A DNA stretch of 64,000 nucleotides from Ascarosepion bandense (GCA_037127315.1 JBBBDQ010001454.1:1927501-1991500), one strand, 5' to 3'. Positions 43,307 through 54,985 are shown, counted from the stretch's first letter. Numbers and translations: made by a program. Notes: generated by a model from the sequence alone, not told the origin.

Positions 43307-43550
43307 TTGTGAGTTCAATAACAGGCTACAGCAGTGATGAGCAAGTAATATGCAGGGTTAGAGGAAGATAACTTATGATTACCAAAAAAAGGCTCGACGC
43401 AAGAAATGAGACTGATATACTCCAGTTATTGTAATAAAGGGTTCGGTTTGAAATTTTTGCACCTGAAAAAGGCCGGAGCGTACAACGGCCGAAACAAGCC
43501 AACGTCGTACAAATGGCAACAAAGATGAGGAAAATAGTCCGAATAGTGAT
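43307..43550 (+). repeat. Dispersed repeat family C, copy 3, with hammerhead-like motif
   Basis: GTGAGTTCAATAACAGGCTA starts a segment shared with 59720-59975. It contains CTGAAAA (43463), a strong GGCCG/CGGCC stem and GAAAC (43491-43495). GTC is at 43504-43506. A possible stem I pairs TTTGCAC (43456-43462) with GTACAAA (from 43507), with one mismatch. The order CUGANGA, stem II, GAAA, GUC is that of a hammerhead, but the core has A for the invariant G and one extra base before stem II. Confidence 0.5.
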
Positions 43551-43559
43551 ATCTGAAAC

Positions 43560-43899
43560 TTAAGCGTATTTTAAGACCAAAGCCAAATTGTTCTACCCAA
43601 AAAAAACATCGAATTATTAGAGAAGCGTTGGAATCAGTGTACCAGCCAAGAAGACTATGTTGATGATTGAAGTCAAATTTTGTCTAAAAGTTGTTGCTTT
43701 ATTTGTTAGGTTTTATGTTTGTTGATCAAAATTTTGAACGTGTTAGAAAGGATTAAAAAACATTTGAAAACAATTATAAAATACTTTGATCTTTCCTCTT
43801 AATATTAAGGTAAACAGTTTGATGGAAAAACTTTGTTTTTTTTTAGGTTTGGGGCTTTGTTCTTTATACCATGTTGTTTTTTCAGCGAATTAGTGCAGG
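43560..43899. other. Non-coding sequence, nothing recognised
   Basis: No repeat or coding similarity is seen. Confidence 0.5.
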
Positions 43900-43914
43900 T
43901 ATATATATATATAT

Positions 43915-44313
43915 GCAGGTTTCGTTAAAAATGACGCACAAGGTATTATGGTTAAGATTTTATGTAATTTTTCATGTGATCTGATATGTTTTTCTTTTCA
44001 GGACAAAAATTATATAAACTATCAACTGCATGTCGACTATATTCAACTAAATATCAACTACAAACACAGCAACAATCTTCGGAATATAAAACACACACAT
44101 GATTCTATACACGGTACGCATATTCAGTCACACGTAAGATACAATTCATTCCCGATAATAGCCTTTTTGACACACATGAAAGCGCTTGGAAAAATATTTG
44201 GACATTTTTTTTATATAATGTATGTCCTGTAAAGAAAGAATCAGATAATCACATGAAAAATTATATAAAAACTTAACCATAATAAATTGTCTCTCATTTT
44301 TAATAAAACCTGC
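43915..44313. mobile_element. TIR element family A, copy 2 (best ends)
   Basis: Begins GCAGGTTTCGTTAAAAATGA and ends with the inverse of GCAGGTTTTATTAAAAATGA. The inverted similarity extends for about 70 bp (TATTATGGTTAAG, TTTTTCATGTGAT). A (TA)n tract borders the left end, and another begins about 22 bp after the right end. The inner part relates, in opposite direction, to the 54.6-kb copy (CAAGCGCTTTCATGTG). No coding capacity. Confidence 0.85.
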
Positions 44314-44332
44314 ATGAAAGAGAGAATACTGC

Positions 44333-44335
<3 letters not shown>

Positions 44336-44384
<49 letters not shown>
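44336..44384. repeat. (TA)n microsatellite
   Basis: TA tract of about 49 bases. Confidence 0.97.
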
Positions 44385-44385
<1 letters not shown>

Positions 44386-44612
44386 GGAAGTTTTTCTCTG
44401 TGTGCTTGCGCGTATGTGTCAAAAAGGAAGAACGAAAAGGAAAGTGTATGAGTATATGAATATATACGTGTATTCATAAATAGATGAATTACATTTATAT
44501 ATATATGTCTATGTCAATAGACATTGAGAAAGTAGAAAAATAATTTCATCCAATATTCCATTGGGAAATTTAAACAACTAATCTCCATTTATCTTTTTCT
44601 CGGCATCTTCCC

Positions 44613-44613
<1 letters not shown>

Positions 44614-44676
<63 letters not shown>
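44614..44676. repeat. (CA)n microsatellite
   Basis: CA tract of about 63 bases. Confidence 0.98.
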
Positions 44677-44682
<6 letters not shown>

Positions 44683-45315
44683 ACCCCCTCATATATATGT
44701 ATATGCAAAAGTAGTACAAGTGTCAAATAGAAACAAGGCACAGATAAACCAATATTAAAGCAATAAACACGGAACCAGATATATTATTTGGCCCTTTTTG
44801 ATGCCATTAAATACTATCACGTGATTGACACATGAAATGGTGACTGTTAGCTTCCGCTTTTTCCTTACACAGCTAGCGTGAAAAATAAAATCTCGTGAGA
44901 TTAACACCAAGATTGATGCAGGCGGCGCCATCATAGTGTCGTTAATCAAAGCGCGCGCCATTTTAAAATTGGGTTGGTCGGAAAACAGACTCGTGAAGAA
45001 AAAAATGGGTGAATGTCATTTGCCAAAGTTGTTTTATCATTTTTTAAATATACCTTTTTTAATACGATAAGGACATTCAGTTGACTACAGTTATCAATTG
45101 ATGATCAGCTGAACTTACTTTTTTCACTCCCACACAAGAAAATTGACGACCATAATTTAGTCGTTTGAATGTTACAGTTATTTTCTACTAGAGGCAGTGA
45201 AAAGTGACGATAAAAAAGAAAAAAAAAAAGGAAATTGAATCAAATAAGAACAAAAAGTTAAAGTGGTATTCTTTGTCAATTGGCAAAAATCTTTTGTTAA
45301 TTGACAAACTCAATA
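44677..45315. other. Non-coding sequence
   Basis: A small CG-bearing patch at 44922-44965 (GGCGGCGCCATCATAG, GCGCGCGCC) stands out against the AT-rich surroundings. No promoter or exon can be supported. Confidence 0.45.
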
Positions 45316-45317
45316 TA

Positions 45318-46285
45318 CAGTGTGTCCCAAAAATCATGCTGCATTTGGAAGAAAAATCAAATACACAGACTTGCAAAATAGGAACCGTAGGAAATTTGTA
45401 TGACATCTATAACAAATTTAAGCTGTTTGAGAGTGCATGGTCTGCCTTTCAGAGGAAAAGCATACGCTGCGTCAAGATCTGGCTTACTTTTTGAATTTCG
45501 AAAATGTTTTTGATACATTTCGGTTTGTGCTTGCTGAGTTTGTTTTTCATCTAAAACTAGGAAAAAAATTTCCCTCCAAATTTCTGGAAGTGTATTTGGA
45601 AACTCCATGTAGGTTATTTAAGGAGAGCTATGAACTTAATTTAGGGAGTTGAACAGTTGCTACAGGAACCCTGGTACCTGCGGAACAGACAGAAAAAGCA
45701 ACGCAGACGAAATTTGACAAACACCAGAAGAGAATTGAAAGGAACATCAAAGTCGGTCCTATATAAAATCTTCGGTTGGTCTGAGCTTGTTCTTTTTTTT
45801 TTTGTTACTACGAACATTGCTTCAAAAAATGTACCAATTCTTTGTAAACTATTCAGAGAAGTATTTTCTTCTTTTCTTCATTTTATGCACGTTTCTGTTC
45901 CGAGGATCTTCTGTATCATTATAAGTTTTATCGAAAAACAGCGAATTTCATTTTCTTTAAAAATTTTCATGCATCATTTTGTGCACAATACACGTAATTT
46001 GTGCAATTAATTCATTTTGGACGTTAACAAATTTATCGTCTATTTTTAAACTCGGCTCGTGATATCTGTTTCTGTTTTGTGCTATTATAATTTAAATGTT
46101 GCCTTAAACATTAGTTTGAACTATTTTTTGGTAGTGTGGTGGCTTTATAAAAAAAAAATACTAAATATCTTCCATAATTCGACCGATAAAATTTTACTGT
46201 GACAAAAAGTAACATTATTTCATTTGGTAATTAAATATAAAATCTACAAAGTTTTAAATGATAATTCTATTTTTGGGACACCTTG
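45318..46285. mobile_element. Tc1/mariner-type TIR element, 968 bp, no transposase
   Basis: The left end CAGTGTGTCCCAAAAAT and the inverse of the right end (CAAGGTGTCCCAAAAAT) match at 15 of 17 positions, and TA flanks both ends (45316-45317 and 46286-46287). Interior frames on both strands (up to 117 codons, 45657-46010) carry no recognisable DDE motif. The element is therefore either non-autonomous or an eroded autonomous copy. Confidence 0.85.
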
Positions 46286-46287
46286 TA

Positions 46288-46480
46288 TTAAGCGTAAAGT
46301 AAGAGATAAAAAAACTTTAATTACGCTTTTATGAAGTAATTTATTTTAATTATGCTTTATGTCCCGTGTCTATATCGTTAAAATTAGAAATTTATAAACT
46401 TGCTCTTTATGATTATGATTGGTTGACAATATTACGAATAATTTCGCTCATCTTGAGTATTTTCATGTTTTTCGTTTTAA
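46288..46480. other. Short non-coding spacer
   Basis: Nothing recognised. Confidence 0.5.
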
Positions 46481-46484
46481 TCGT

Positions 46485-47410
46485 CCCCCACCCCCAAGCA
46501 AGGCAGTACTGCCACTGGTGCGCAGGTGACTACATAAGAGGAAAGGGAAAGGTTACATAGGGGGAGAGCGAAGAGAAAGTGGAACCGAAGATAAACCGGT
46601 TACAGGGGAACTCAGAGAATGGGTAAGAGAAGGTTGGGAATACTGGTGTGAAGAGAGTTGCGTGAGAGTAGAGTGAAAAGAGAGAATAACAGAATGCAGA
46701 GGCCGTTAGGGATAAAGTAAGAGAAGGACAGCAGTTTAGGAGATAAGAGATGACGATTGTAGCTATCAGGAAAGCAAGTATACGGAAAGGAGTTCCACGG
46801 CCGGGAAGTCCAGCTATATTTGGTTATTTTGACTGTAAAAGTGTGGAACACTGTTGCCAGTCTGGTTGCTTGAGTAAATTCTTGAAGAGGGGTCACCAGA
46901 GATCTAAGCTCGTCGGAACAGAAGCCATGAAAATATTTGTAGAAAAGACAGAGGGAAGCCACATCCTGTCTGTGAGAAAGTGGCTAAAGTCGACCTGCTA
47001 GCTCGTGATCGATTACATTGCAGATTCTCTTCTGGATCCTATCGAAAACTCCGAGGTGAATATATATATGCCCAAATAGATATGACAGCACTATTCAATG
47101 CGTGGGATGATGATTTATTTGTATATGTGTAAGATGGATTCCAGAGAGAAAAACTTCCTGGCCCAACACAGTGACCCAAAATTCTTAGCAGTAGATTTAG
47201 CTATTGGTTCAGTGAAATCGTTCCACTTGAGGTCAGCTAAGAGGCTGAGGCCGAGGAGTCGCAGTGCATTGCTTTCAGGGCGACTAGCTCGATCCATGCT
47301 AATGTGGGGCAGGAGAGACTTTCTGTGGTCAAAACATTTTGCGTACATTAAAGATTCATGTCATGATCGACAAGTGAGTCAATTTTGGTTGAAATCGGAC
47401 TAAGCGTTTC
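46485..47410 (-). pseudogene. CR1/Jockey-like LINE, 5'-truncated, post-RT region to 3' tail
   Basis: Minus frame 47348-47115 reads HISMDRASRPESNALRLLGL, SLLADLKWNDFTEPIAKSTA, FSLESILHIYKSSI. After frameshifts, IEYCCHI, FDRIQKRICNVI and then frame 46962-46612 follow (ASLCLFYKYFHGFCSDELRS, TRLATVFHTFTVKI, SRPWNSFPYTCFPDSYN). This is the full post-catalytic part of a CR1-clade RT, in order. The 3' UTR ends near 46490 with the conserved CCCCAAGCAAGGCAGTACTG. The RT core and endonuclease are missing, probably lost at insertion. Confidence 0.9.
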
Positions 47411-47547
47411 GGGGGCGTAGGTTTTGTTAGGATGGAGACCCACAGTCACACATACACAGACAGACATATCCATTTATATATATATAAATCTATCTATTTT
47501 ATGTGTCCATTTCAGCATGTTCAAATTTTTCTCTGCCAGTATATTCA
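47411..47547. repeat. Fragment next to LINE truncation point
   Basis: GGTTGAAATCGGACTAAGCG and GAGACCCACAGTCACACATA, then CACAGACAGACATATCCAT, form a pattern common at ends of invertebrate dispersed repeats. No second copy was found in the window, so this is tentative. Confidence 0.35.
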
Positions 47548-47595
<48 letters not shown>

Positions 47596-47611
47596 AGATA
47601 GATAGATAGAT
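47548..47611. repeat. (TCTA)n microsatellite with inverted (GATA)n end
   Basis: About eleven CTAT units are followed directly by AGATAGATAGATAGAT, so the end of the tract can fold back on itself. Confidence 0.95.
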
Positions 47612-48445
47612 CTATCGATCGATCGTTTTATAGAGGTTAAAAAACAGGCTTCCTTGACTTGTTTTGCCCCCACACATTCCACGCCAAGCATATCCAAATG
47701 CGTACATGCAAGACATATGGCCATTAAAGAAATAGACCCATTACTTGTAAACTCTTCTTTCATTTTCTCGTGTTAATCTCATTGCACCGAATTTCTTGTC
47801 CTGAAAAGTTTTTCTTACGTCCCTGTTAATTTGACGCATCCGAGAAAGACGTGCAGCGGTTTTTCCACTGGGACTGTGCTAAGTAATATATCTTCCAGAA
47901 TAATTGTAGCATTTATTGAATTCTTTCCTTGATGAGGATCGGCTTGCTACGACTCAGTAGAGGGTTTTGAGACTGGGCATCTATCATAGGAAACTCTCAG
48001 AAAGAATATATTTTACTGCCTATGGATTTGTTTTTTTTTTCTCCTTATTTTTACTATATTCCTCCATATACAACCATAGGATTCTGAGGCCAACTCATAC
48101 TACTGTCAGGGTGATTTGATATCAGAGGACCGTGGTCAATATAAGACGTCAAATTAACGTGCAACCAGGTCACATGACATATGCAGGATTACGTAATTTA
48201 AATTGTAAATGTGTTACCAGGTTCTTCCAAATATCAACAGAAGCATAAGCTGAAGATTCATTCGGTTATGAGATGGTCAGACGAAATTGAGTCCACAGTT
48301 CAACCTTTACCTCACCTTCGCTGAACATGAAATACGATATTACGTTAGTTTTGTATTAACTTTTTTAATAAAAGATGTATAGAGTTTTCAAGGTTGATGT
48401 GTAGTCTTTTCTTGTTGCTACTTCTTCTTTCATCTACTATAGACG
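47612..48445. other. Non-coding sequence, nothing recognised
   Basis: No repeat or coding similarity is seen. Confidence 0.5.
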
Positions 48446-48499
48446 TTAAAAGAAAAATGAAAATGCTGTTTTTTTTATATACTCACACACCTATCTACA

Positions 48500-48920
48500 A
48501 TCTCTCCAGTTTGTCAATATCAACACAGAGAAGAGTAAATTTATGCTTTTCTCAAGAGTAACAGTGTAAATTGTTCGCTGCCAAACACATCTGGAATACG
48601 AACTGGATTCTCCAACTTATTATTTTAGATCTGTCAGAATCAGAAAAAACAACTGAAACTCTTAGACACATAATGAGGAAAGAGGGCTTGGAAAACTTAA
48701 TGTTCAAAAGGAATATTGAGGGCAAGAGAGATAGGGAAAAGCAAAGAGATGTTTGTTTGTTGAAACTGTGTGAATGTATGACGGAACAGGGGCGGGGGTC
48801 GAGCAAAGGGAAAAACTCTTAAAGAACACGTGATAGGAAGTTGTGGAGAGCCATGAATGTGTATATCCTGAAAAAATGCAGTACATAAAAGAAGAGAAGA
48901 ATAAGAACTGATAAACTCGT
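48500..48920 (+). pseudogene. RTE/BovB-like LINE fragment, internally deleted
   Basis: INTEKSKFMLFSR (about 48515) matches the INFKKTECMVISKR block after the RT core. It is soon followed by HIMRKEGLENLMFKRNIEGK, DREKQRDVCLLKLCECMTEQ, and the 3' end GTTGTGGAGAGCCATGAATG with CAGTACATAAAAGAAGAGAA. Most of the segment between these blocks is deleted. Confidence 0.75.
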
Positions 48921-49144
48921 ACCATTTATGCACATATAATCGAAGTACATACGTACATGCGTAATTACCTAGATTATCGGTTCTATAAGGCAGTGAATTC
49001 TAGACAATCTTGCAGATAAAGAGTCTTGCGGGAATAAAAATATGATTCTACAGCAAGATGGTGAGAATATTAAGTGAACAATGACGAAGTTTCAGAGAAG
49101 GAAAAACAAAAACGATATTTAGAGTCAACACCAGAAAGATAGTT
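48921..49144. other. Non-coding, partly RTE-like
   Basis: GGCAGTGAATTCTAGACAAT resembles the GGCAGTGAATGCTGGACAAT word of the RTE copy at 49.55 kb, suggesting another heavily decayed fragment. Confidence 0.4.
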
Positions 49145-49955
49145 GAAATTTTTAGGATAGGACCCTAGATGACACGCCAGGATTTGTTATTGGAGGCCAG
49201 AACTTGAACAACATGTATGCAGATGATACAGTGCTGATTGAAGACATGGAAATGATACTACAAGACCTCCTACAGAAGGTATCGGTGTAGAGTGACAAAA
49301 AAGGACTACAAATAAACTTTAAGAAAACTGAATGCATGGTCATCAGCAAAAGGTGCAACCAAAAATGCCAAATACAGGAAGTGTTTTAACAGGAGATGGA
49401 AAGTGCGACACAGAGATCCGAAGGCGAATTGGCATGGCAAATGACGCGTTCCAGAAGCTGAGTAAAGTACCAACACACAGGAACATTTCATTAGAAACAA
49501 AGAAAAGTGTGCTGGATTGCTTTGTGATGTCAGTTCTTCAATACGGCAGTGAATGCTGGACAATATCATCGAAAATGAGGACAAAAGTGGAAGCAGCGGA
49601 AATGTGGTTCTACAGAAGTATGCTGCGGATATCGTGGACTGAGCATGCAAGCAACAATGAGGTGTTGGAAAGAATGGCAACAAAATGGAAATTAATACTG
49701 AGCATCAGGAAGAGACAACTGAAGTTCCTGGGACATGCAATAAGGAAGGAGAGCTTGGAGAATCTGATACTGACTGGCCAGATAGAAGGAAAAAGAGACA
49801 GAGAATGGCAGCGTATAACATATTTGCAGGGCCTGATCAGGTGAATGACGGAACGGGGGTTGCGAGGTGTAACAGGAACAAACATACTAAGAGCCACAAG
49901 GGTAGGGAGAACCATGATCGCCTACGTCCTGAAGGGACAGGGCACATAGAAGAAG
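49145..49955 (+). pseudogene. RTE/BovB-like LINE, RT catalytic core to C-terminus
   Basis: FVIGGQNLNNMYADDTVLIE (about 49180-49240) contains the intact YADD catalytic box. KKGLQINFKKTECMVISKR follows, then, after a frameshift and the loss of a few residues, a 170-codon frame (49332-49844). That frame has SVLTGDGKCDTEIRRRIGMA, VLQYGSECWTISSKMRTKVE, AAEMWFYRSMLRISWTEHAS and LKFLGHAIRKESLENLILTG. The 3' end is GGGCACATAGAAGAAGAAGA. There is a stop after KVSV. It is the best preserved RTE copy in the window but lacks the endonuclease and most of the RT. Confidence 0.92.
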
Positions 49956-50185
49956 AAGAACGAGGAAAGAGGGTTTAGAAAATCTGACACTCCTAGGACA
50001 TTTTGAACGCATAAGATGCAGAAAAAAACATAGCATAATTTACTTAACGAGTTTATGCTAATGGTAGGTAAAACAGAAATTAAATGAAAATTTAATGAAA
50101 AGAAAATATACCTATGAAGAACAGGAAGCTGTGGAGAGCCATAATCTCCCACGGCTGGAAAAACACAGTACATAGAAGAATCTCA
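49956..50185 (+). pseudogene. RTE/BovB-like LINE 3' end, adjacent second copy
   Basis: GAGGAAAGAGGGTTTAGAAA, AATCTGACACTCCTAGGACA and GTGGAGAGCCATAATCTCCC, then AAACACAGTACATAGAAGAA, repeat the last part of the copy just upstream in the same order and orientation. Confidence 0.65.
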
Positions 50186-50930
50186 TTCTTCTTGCTATTG
50201 GTTACCGTGGCGTAAATGAAGTTTATTAAGTTACAGGAGAGGGGGAAGAAGAGAAGAAGATGTCTTTGACTATTTTGACGTCTAAACTAGTTAACGCGTA
50301 GAATTTAAATTATTATTTATTAATGTAAAAATAGATTAATTGTGGCAAATGGCCAATATGAAAGTGAAGTAGGGCTGGTGAACATAAACTATCGTAGACT
50401 TAACTAATAAGTTTCAGGGCCCATTCATTCGTTATATTTAACACATTCACAACAAAAACTCATCCATCTTCCCTCGATCTCACTAACACATATTCATAGA
50501 GAACCTATAAAACCCATAACAGCTTTAGCCACATGCGGTGGATAATGCGTTTCATCAGTGGTGGCAAGGTTTTGTACGACAAGCCATTTCATGGGTGGAC
50601 CTGAACAGTTGCTAACACTGAAAATAATAGCAACTGTGGTGACTTTATACGAAACTAGTATTTTATCACTGTTAATTTGTTTTAACAATCTTCCTGTATC
50701 TCGTGTAGTTACACTGAAACAGTATGGGGTATTAATTTCAGAGAGCCCGTCGTAGTCTCAATAGTTTTCGATAGGTTTTCGTTGTTTAACCACTGTATAT
50801 TCACTGACTCCCAAAAATTTATTCTACATAAATTTCACATTATTTATGTTTATTGTTTTATATTTATATTGAGCACTGTTTTAAATTAATGTTTTTACTG
50901 TTGTAATTATTTCTTTTGTTCTTATTCATT
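50186..50930. other. Non-coding sequence, nothing recognised
   Basis: A (TA)n tract of about 20 bases lies at 50934-50953, just beyond. No other repeat. Confidence 0.5.
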
Positions 50931-50949
50931 TATATATATATATATATAT

Positions 50950-51085
50950 ATATGAATCGAAAAAGAAGCGGGTTGATGGTAAAATATCAAAGGATATACT
51001 TTTAATATTAATTATTAAAAGATAAATATTAAAACTGATCTAGCCCCCTAGTTGGATCAGTTTTAATATGCCAGCGTTCTAATCC
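50950..51085 (+). repeat. Three-copy dispersed repeat family B, copy 3
   Basis: AAAAAGAAGCGGGTTGATGG, AAATATCAAAGGATAT and ATATTAAAACTGATCTAGCC match the other copies. This copy contains a perfect 13-bp inverted repeat, ATTAAAACTGATC...GATCAGTTTTAAT, around the CCCCCTAG segment. Confidence 0.7.
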
Positions 51086-51193
51086 AATCGAAAATACAAG
51101 CCTATCCCCTGTATATTTTAAACGGATCTTTTTATTTTAACTTTTCTTAAGTTAACGTTTATGGATATAACCGACATTTGCCCGCCCCTCTCT

Positions 51194-51199
<6 letters not shown>

Positions 51200-51267
<68 letters not shown>
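51200..51267. repeat. Compound (CT)n(TA)n microsatellite
   Basis: CT tract then TA tract, about 68 bases in all. Confidence 0.97.
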
Positions 51268-51269
<2 letters not shown>

Positions 51270-51740
51270 TTCTATTATTTGTCCTATTAGAAATTTAAGT
51301 GTTGATGCCATCATGAGTTTATTTCTAATTTATTTTACATTTATCAAAATTTTAATTAGCCTAATAATTATTTTTCTTTTCTTTAGGTATATTATTTACA
51401 TATATATTATTTATTTATATTATAAATTCAATTTCATTCTTTTCATTTTGGTCTCAATACTCGTTAGGCCCATTTTTAGTTTAAAACGGCAAAACACCTA
51501 ACAAAATTCGACAAAGCTGGGTGAAGCTCGTATCTTTCATTTCTATATTAATTTTTTTAACGTATCAATCTAACATACATTTTTCTTTTTTTCTGTCTTT
51601 CCTCCTTCTCCCTTTCTTCTTTCTTTCTTCCTCCAATTATTTTATTCTTCCTTTCTTATTCTTTTCATTACGCTTTTCTTTTTCTTTTTATTTTTCGCTA
51701 CGCTTACTTCCGGTGTCCTTACCCATACACACATATTCAA
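51268..51740. other. AT-rich, then polypyrimidine-rich tract
   Basis: T/C-rich on the plus strand from about 51560 to 51740, related by its end (TTTTTCGCTACGCTTAC) to the inverse of 30.79 kb. The open plus frames at 51178-51748 are compositional. Confidence 0.5.
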
Positions 51741-51844
51741 ACAAATAATTGTATTTTCCATAATATTTAAGATCACCGATTAAGCAAATTTCATTCGCCG
51801 AAATGGCATACGATCTCGGGTAGTTTGATTTTCATATTATATAT

Positions 51845-52195
51845 ATTTTTTTATAATCATATCGCCCCAAGGAAGGCATTTTACTGCCACTGTTATGCAG
51901 AGGGTTACATAAGAGGAGAGTTATGAAAAAGAGTGACAGATTATAGGGGGTGTCAGGAAGTGGGTAAGAGAAGGATGAAAATACTGATGAGAGTGGAGTG
52001 GACGGAGAAAGGAGCATTAGAGAGAGGATACTGGTTAGTGAAATGGGAGATGACTATCGACTTTATATTTAAATTCTTGGAATTATAGCTGTCAGGAAAG
52101 CAAGTAAACGGAAGGGAATTCCACAGGCGGGAAGTGCGAGAACAAAAGCTGATGGAGTAGAATTTGCGTTTACAATTTATTGGTTTCAAAATAAA
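51845..52195 (-). pseudogene. CR1/Jockey-like LINE C-terminal fragment
   Basis: The minus strand reads PINCKRKFYSISFCSRTSRL, WNSLPFTCFPDSYN, equivalent to the family C-terminus. The 3' tail near 51855 (CATATCGCCCCAAGGAAGGC) matches the tails at 46.49 and 0.69 kb. The rest of the LINE is missing. Confidence 0.85.
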
Positions 52196-52210
52196 AGAGT
52201 GGGACCGAGT

Positions 52211-52215
<5 letters not shown>

Positions 52216-52253
<38 letters not shown>

Positions 52254-52327
52254 TATATATACACATATATATATATATATACTCTTTATTATAATAAAAA
52301 CTTATATATATATATATATGTGTGTGT

Positions 52328-52364
<37 letters not shown>
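52216..52364. repeat. Compound (TA)n/(TG)n microsatellite cluster
   Basis: TA to 52250, interrupted TA/CA to about 52280, TA again at about 52305, then TG to 52364. An (AAAT)n run follows at about 52400-52426. Confidence 0.96.
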
Positions 52365-52366
<2 letters not shown>

Positions 52367-52567
52367 CGCGCATTTTTCACTACTTGATATAATTATTGCA
52401 ATAAATAAATAAATAAATAAATAAAACAATAAGCCACTGTTAAAGAACAAACGCGTGACAGGAGTTATATATATATATAAATACACAACGGTCTTTTTTT
52501 TTTAATAAAGAGGATTCCCCGCTTTATTTTGGTGCAGATATGTGGGGAACCAATACGCTAACTTATG

Positions 52568-53018
<451 letters not shown>

Positions 53019-53089
53019 AAGAGAAAGAACAGATGCATCAAAACTCACTGTTCATGAATTTACTTTTATAACTGTGCAAAGTATCAATC

Positions 53090-53880
53090 ATATAAAATCT
53101 ACCCCCTAGAATATAGAATTAGTAAAAGCTTTTCAAGTGAAAACTTAATAAATATGGCGATTTTGAAATAATTCCCTAAAGAAAAATGGCTATATAAACA
53201 GGATATCAAATACATAAAAGGCATGACTATAACAGAAAAAATAGAAATAGAAAAATTATTATGGTTAGTTATGGCTGAAATTTCTCAATTAAATTGAGAA
53301 ACATTTCCCTAATAATATTACTCGAAGTAAAATTTTTAATAAAAACTTTTCAGTTAGGTTATAGTTGTACAAATAATCTTGAAAAATTATAAAAAATCAT
53401 TATAATGAGATTTTAAATCAGCACATAAACCAAAGTAACAATAATTGTCCAAATAATGAAAATAACAATATAAAAAATTCATGTAATTATCGAAATCCTA
53501 AAAATTGTCCACTAGAAAATAGGTGTCTAAAAAATTCTATTGTTTACCAATGTACTATATATATTATAAAATTAAAACCAAACTATTAAAGAAAGTTTAC
53601 ATTAGATCTACTAAGAACACTTAAGAGGTAGTATTTGCATTTAACTTTGTCCCAATGTAATACATATCGAAGCCAACTATCTTTTTCTTCGTATTTTTGA
53701 AAGTTAAAAGATACAAATATAAACCCCAAAGTAAAATAAAAAATTCTGGAAAAACAAGAATCTGTAAATTATTCTATGACATCTGCCATCTGTACCTGAA
53801 TGAAAAACTGTAGATTATAAGGTTTCCTGAAATTAAAGTGTACTTAATCGTAGGTATGAATTGACCGAAAATATTTTTCT
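53090..53880 (+). pseudogene. Penelope-like element, RT C-terminus to GIY-YIG region, decayed
   Basis: Plus-strand words in order are NITRSKIFNKNFSVRL, IIKNHYNEILNQHINQSNNN, CNYRNPKNCPLENRCLKNSI and VYQCTI, then (after stops) NINPKVK, KILEK and LYLNEKL. This matches the Penelope-like pattern FP..LHKIFN.N..K.SYSC, I..HN..IL, C.CR....CPL...C....I.Y.A, W.IL, C.LCL.EK. The YIG core is destroyed, and many stops are present. Confidence 0.75.
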
Positions 53881-54490
53881 AAAATTTATTTAATTACAAT
53901 TGTTCATTTATAATTTATGCTCTAATATTAAAATTATTTTACTAAAGAAATTGCCCACACAATACTTATTTAGTTATTTTAACTCTAATATACCTTAGTA
54001 CACCATAATTATTTAATATCAATTCTAACCTAAAGAATCCAGACCCTTTAACAGATGAGATAATAAAAATCGAATTAAAAAAAGAACCCTAAAATCCAAC
54101 CCGCTGTTAAGAATTATTGTCTTCCCATTTAAATAATATATAATCCCAGCATGTATCATCATATATATTACCCAGTATTAATAAGTATTTTGCCATAACA
54201 TTATGCTACTTTGTTTCCTTTCGCAACCCAAATCTTCAACTCCAAACGTTCAACTCATCTTTCTTCACCTTTGATTGAGCAATATTGACACAACTAAAAG
54301 TATATTGTTTAACTTTCTCTAACTAGTATTTCTTAATTTTCTAAATAACCATGAATTTATCTCATATCTTTTACATAAATCATTTTCACCATTTATTTTA
54401 AAATATCACTCGAAAAAGAACAGTATTGTTATGAAACATGAAAATTTTTGTGTAGTAATATAATGCTTTTATAAACCATTGAAATAACAA
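53881..54490. other. AT-rich non-coding sequence
   Basis: It may contain the 3' UTR of the preceding element. No motif seen. Confidence 0.45.
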
Positions 54491-54497
54491 AATCACA

Positions 54498-54498
<1 letters not shown>

Positions 54499-54557
<59 letters not shown>
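54499..54557. repeat. (TCTA)n microsatellite
   Basis: About 14 tetranucleotide units. Confidence 0.98.
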
Positions 54558-54601
54558 GCAGTCATGTTTATTTTCTATTTGGCCAGCAATCTCGTTTTTA
54601 T

Positions 54602-54982
54602 GCAGGTTTCATTAAAAATAACAGACAAAGAATTATGGTTAAGTTTTTTATATACTTTTTTATGTGATTTCTTTCTTTTTTGGTTTTTGTTTTCAAACCT
54701 TAAATTATATAAAAATTGTCCAAATGCTTTATTTTAATTTTTCTAGGCGCTTTCGGGTATACTTTTAGCCATTATCAAGGATGAATTTCATTTTACTAGT
54801 AATTGAATATCCATATGTGTAGAATTATGTGCCTGCTTAATATTCCAAACACGGTAAGCACATTGTTGCCGTGTTCACAGTTGATATTATTATTTATGTT
54901 CTTAAAAAAATTATAAGATCACATGAAGAAAAATTAAATAAAAAATAACTATTATACCTTTTCTGCCATTTTTAAGGAAACC

Positions 54983-54985
<3 letters not shown>
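54602..54985. mobile_element. TIR element family A, copy 3
   Basis: Begins GCAGGTTTCATTAAAAATAA and ends with the inverse of GCAGGTTTCCTTAAAAATGG. The inverted similarity is about 70 bp with some mismatches. The inner block GGCGCTTTCGGGTATACTTT, TTAGCCATTATCAAGGATGA is shared with copy 1 at 1.84 kb. A (TA)n tract begins at the right end. Confidence 0.85.

Noticed and set aside
44922..44965. CG-rich patch as a promoter or first exon
   Set aside because: About 40 bases only, with no conserved promoter element, splice site or supporting frame nearby.
49212..49223. Intact YADD box as a sign of an active RTE element
   Set aside because: The copy is truncated at the 5' side and has a stop and a frameshift just after the catalytic region.
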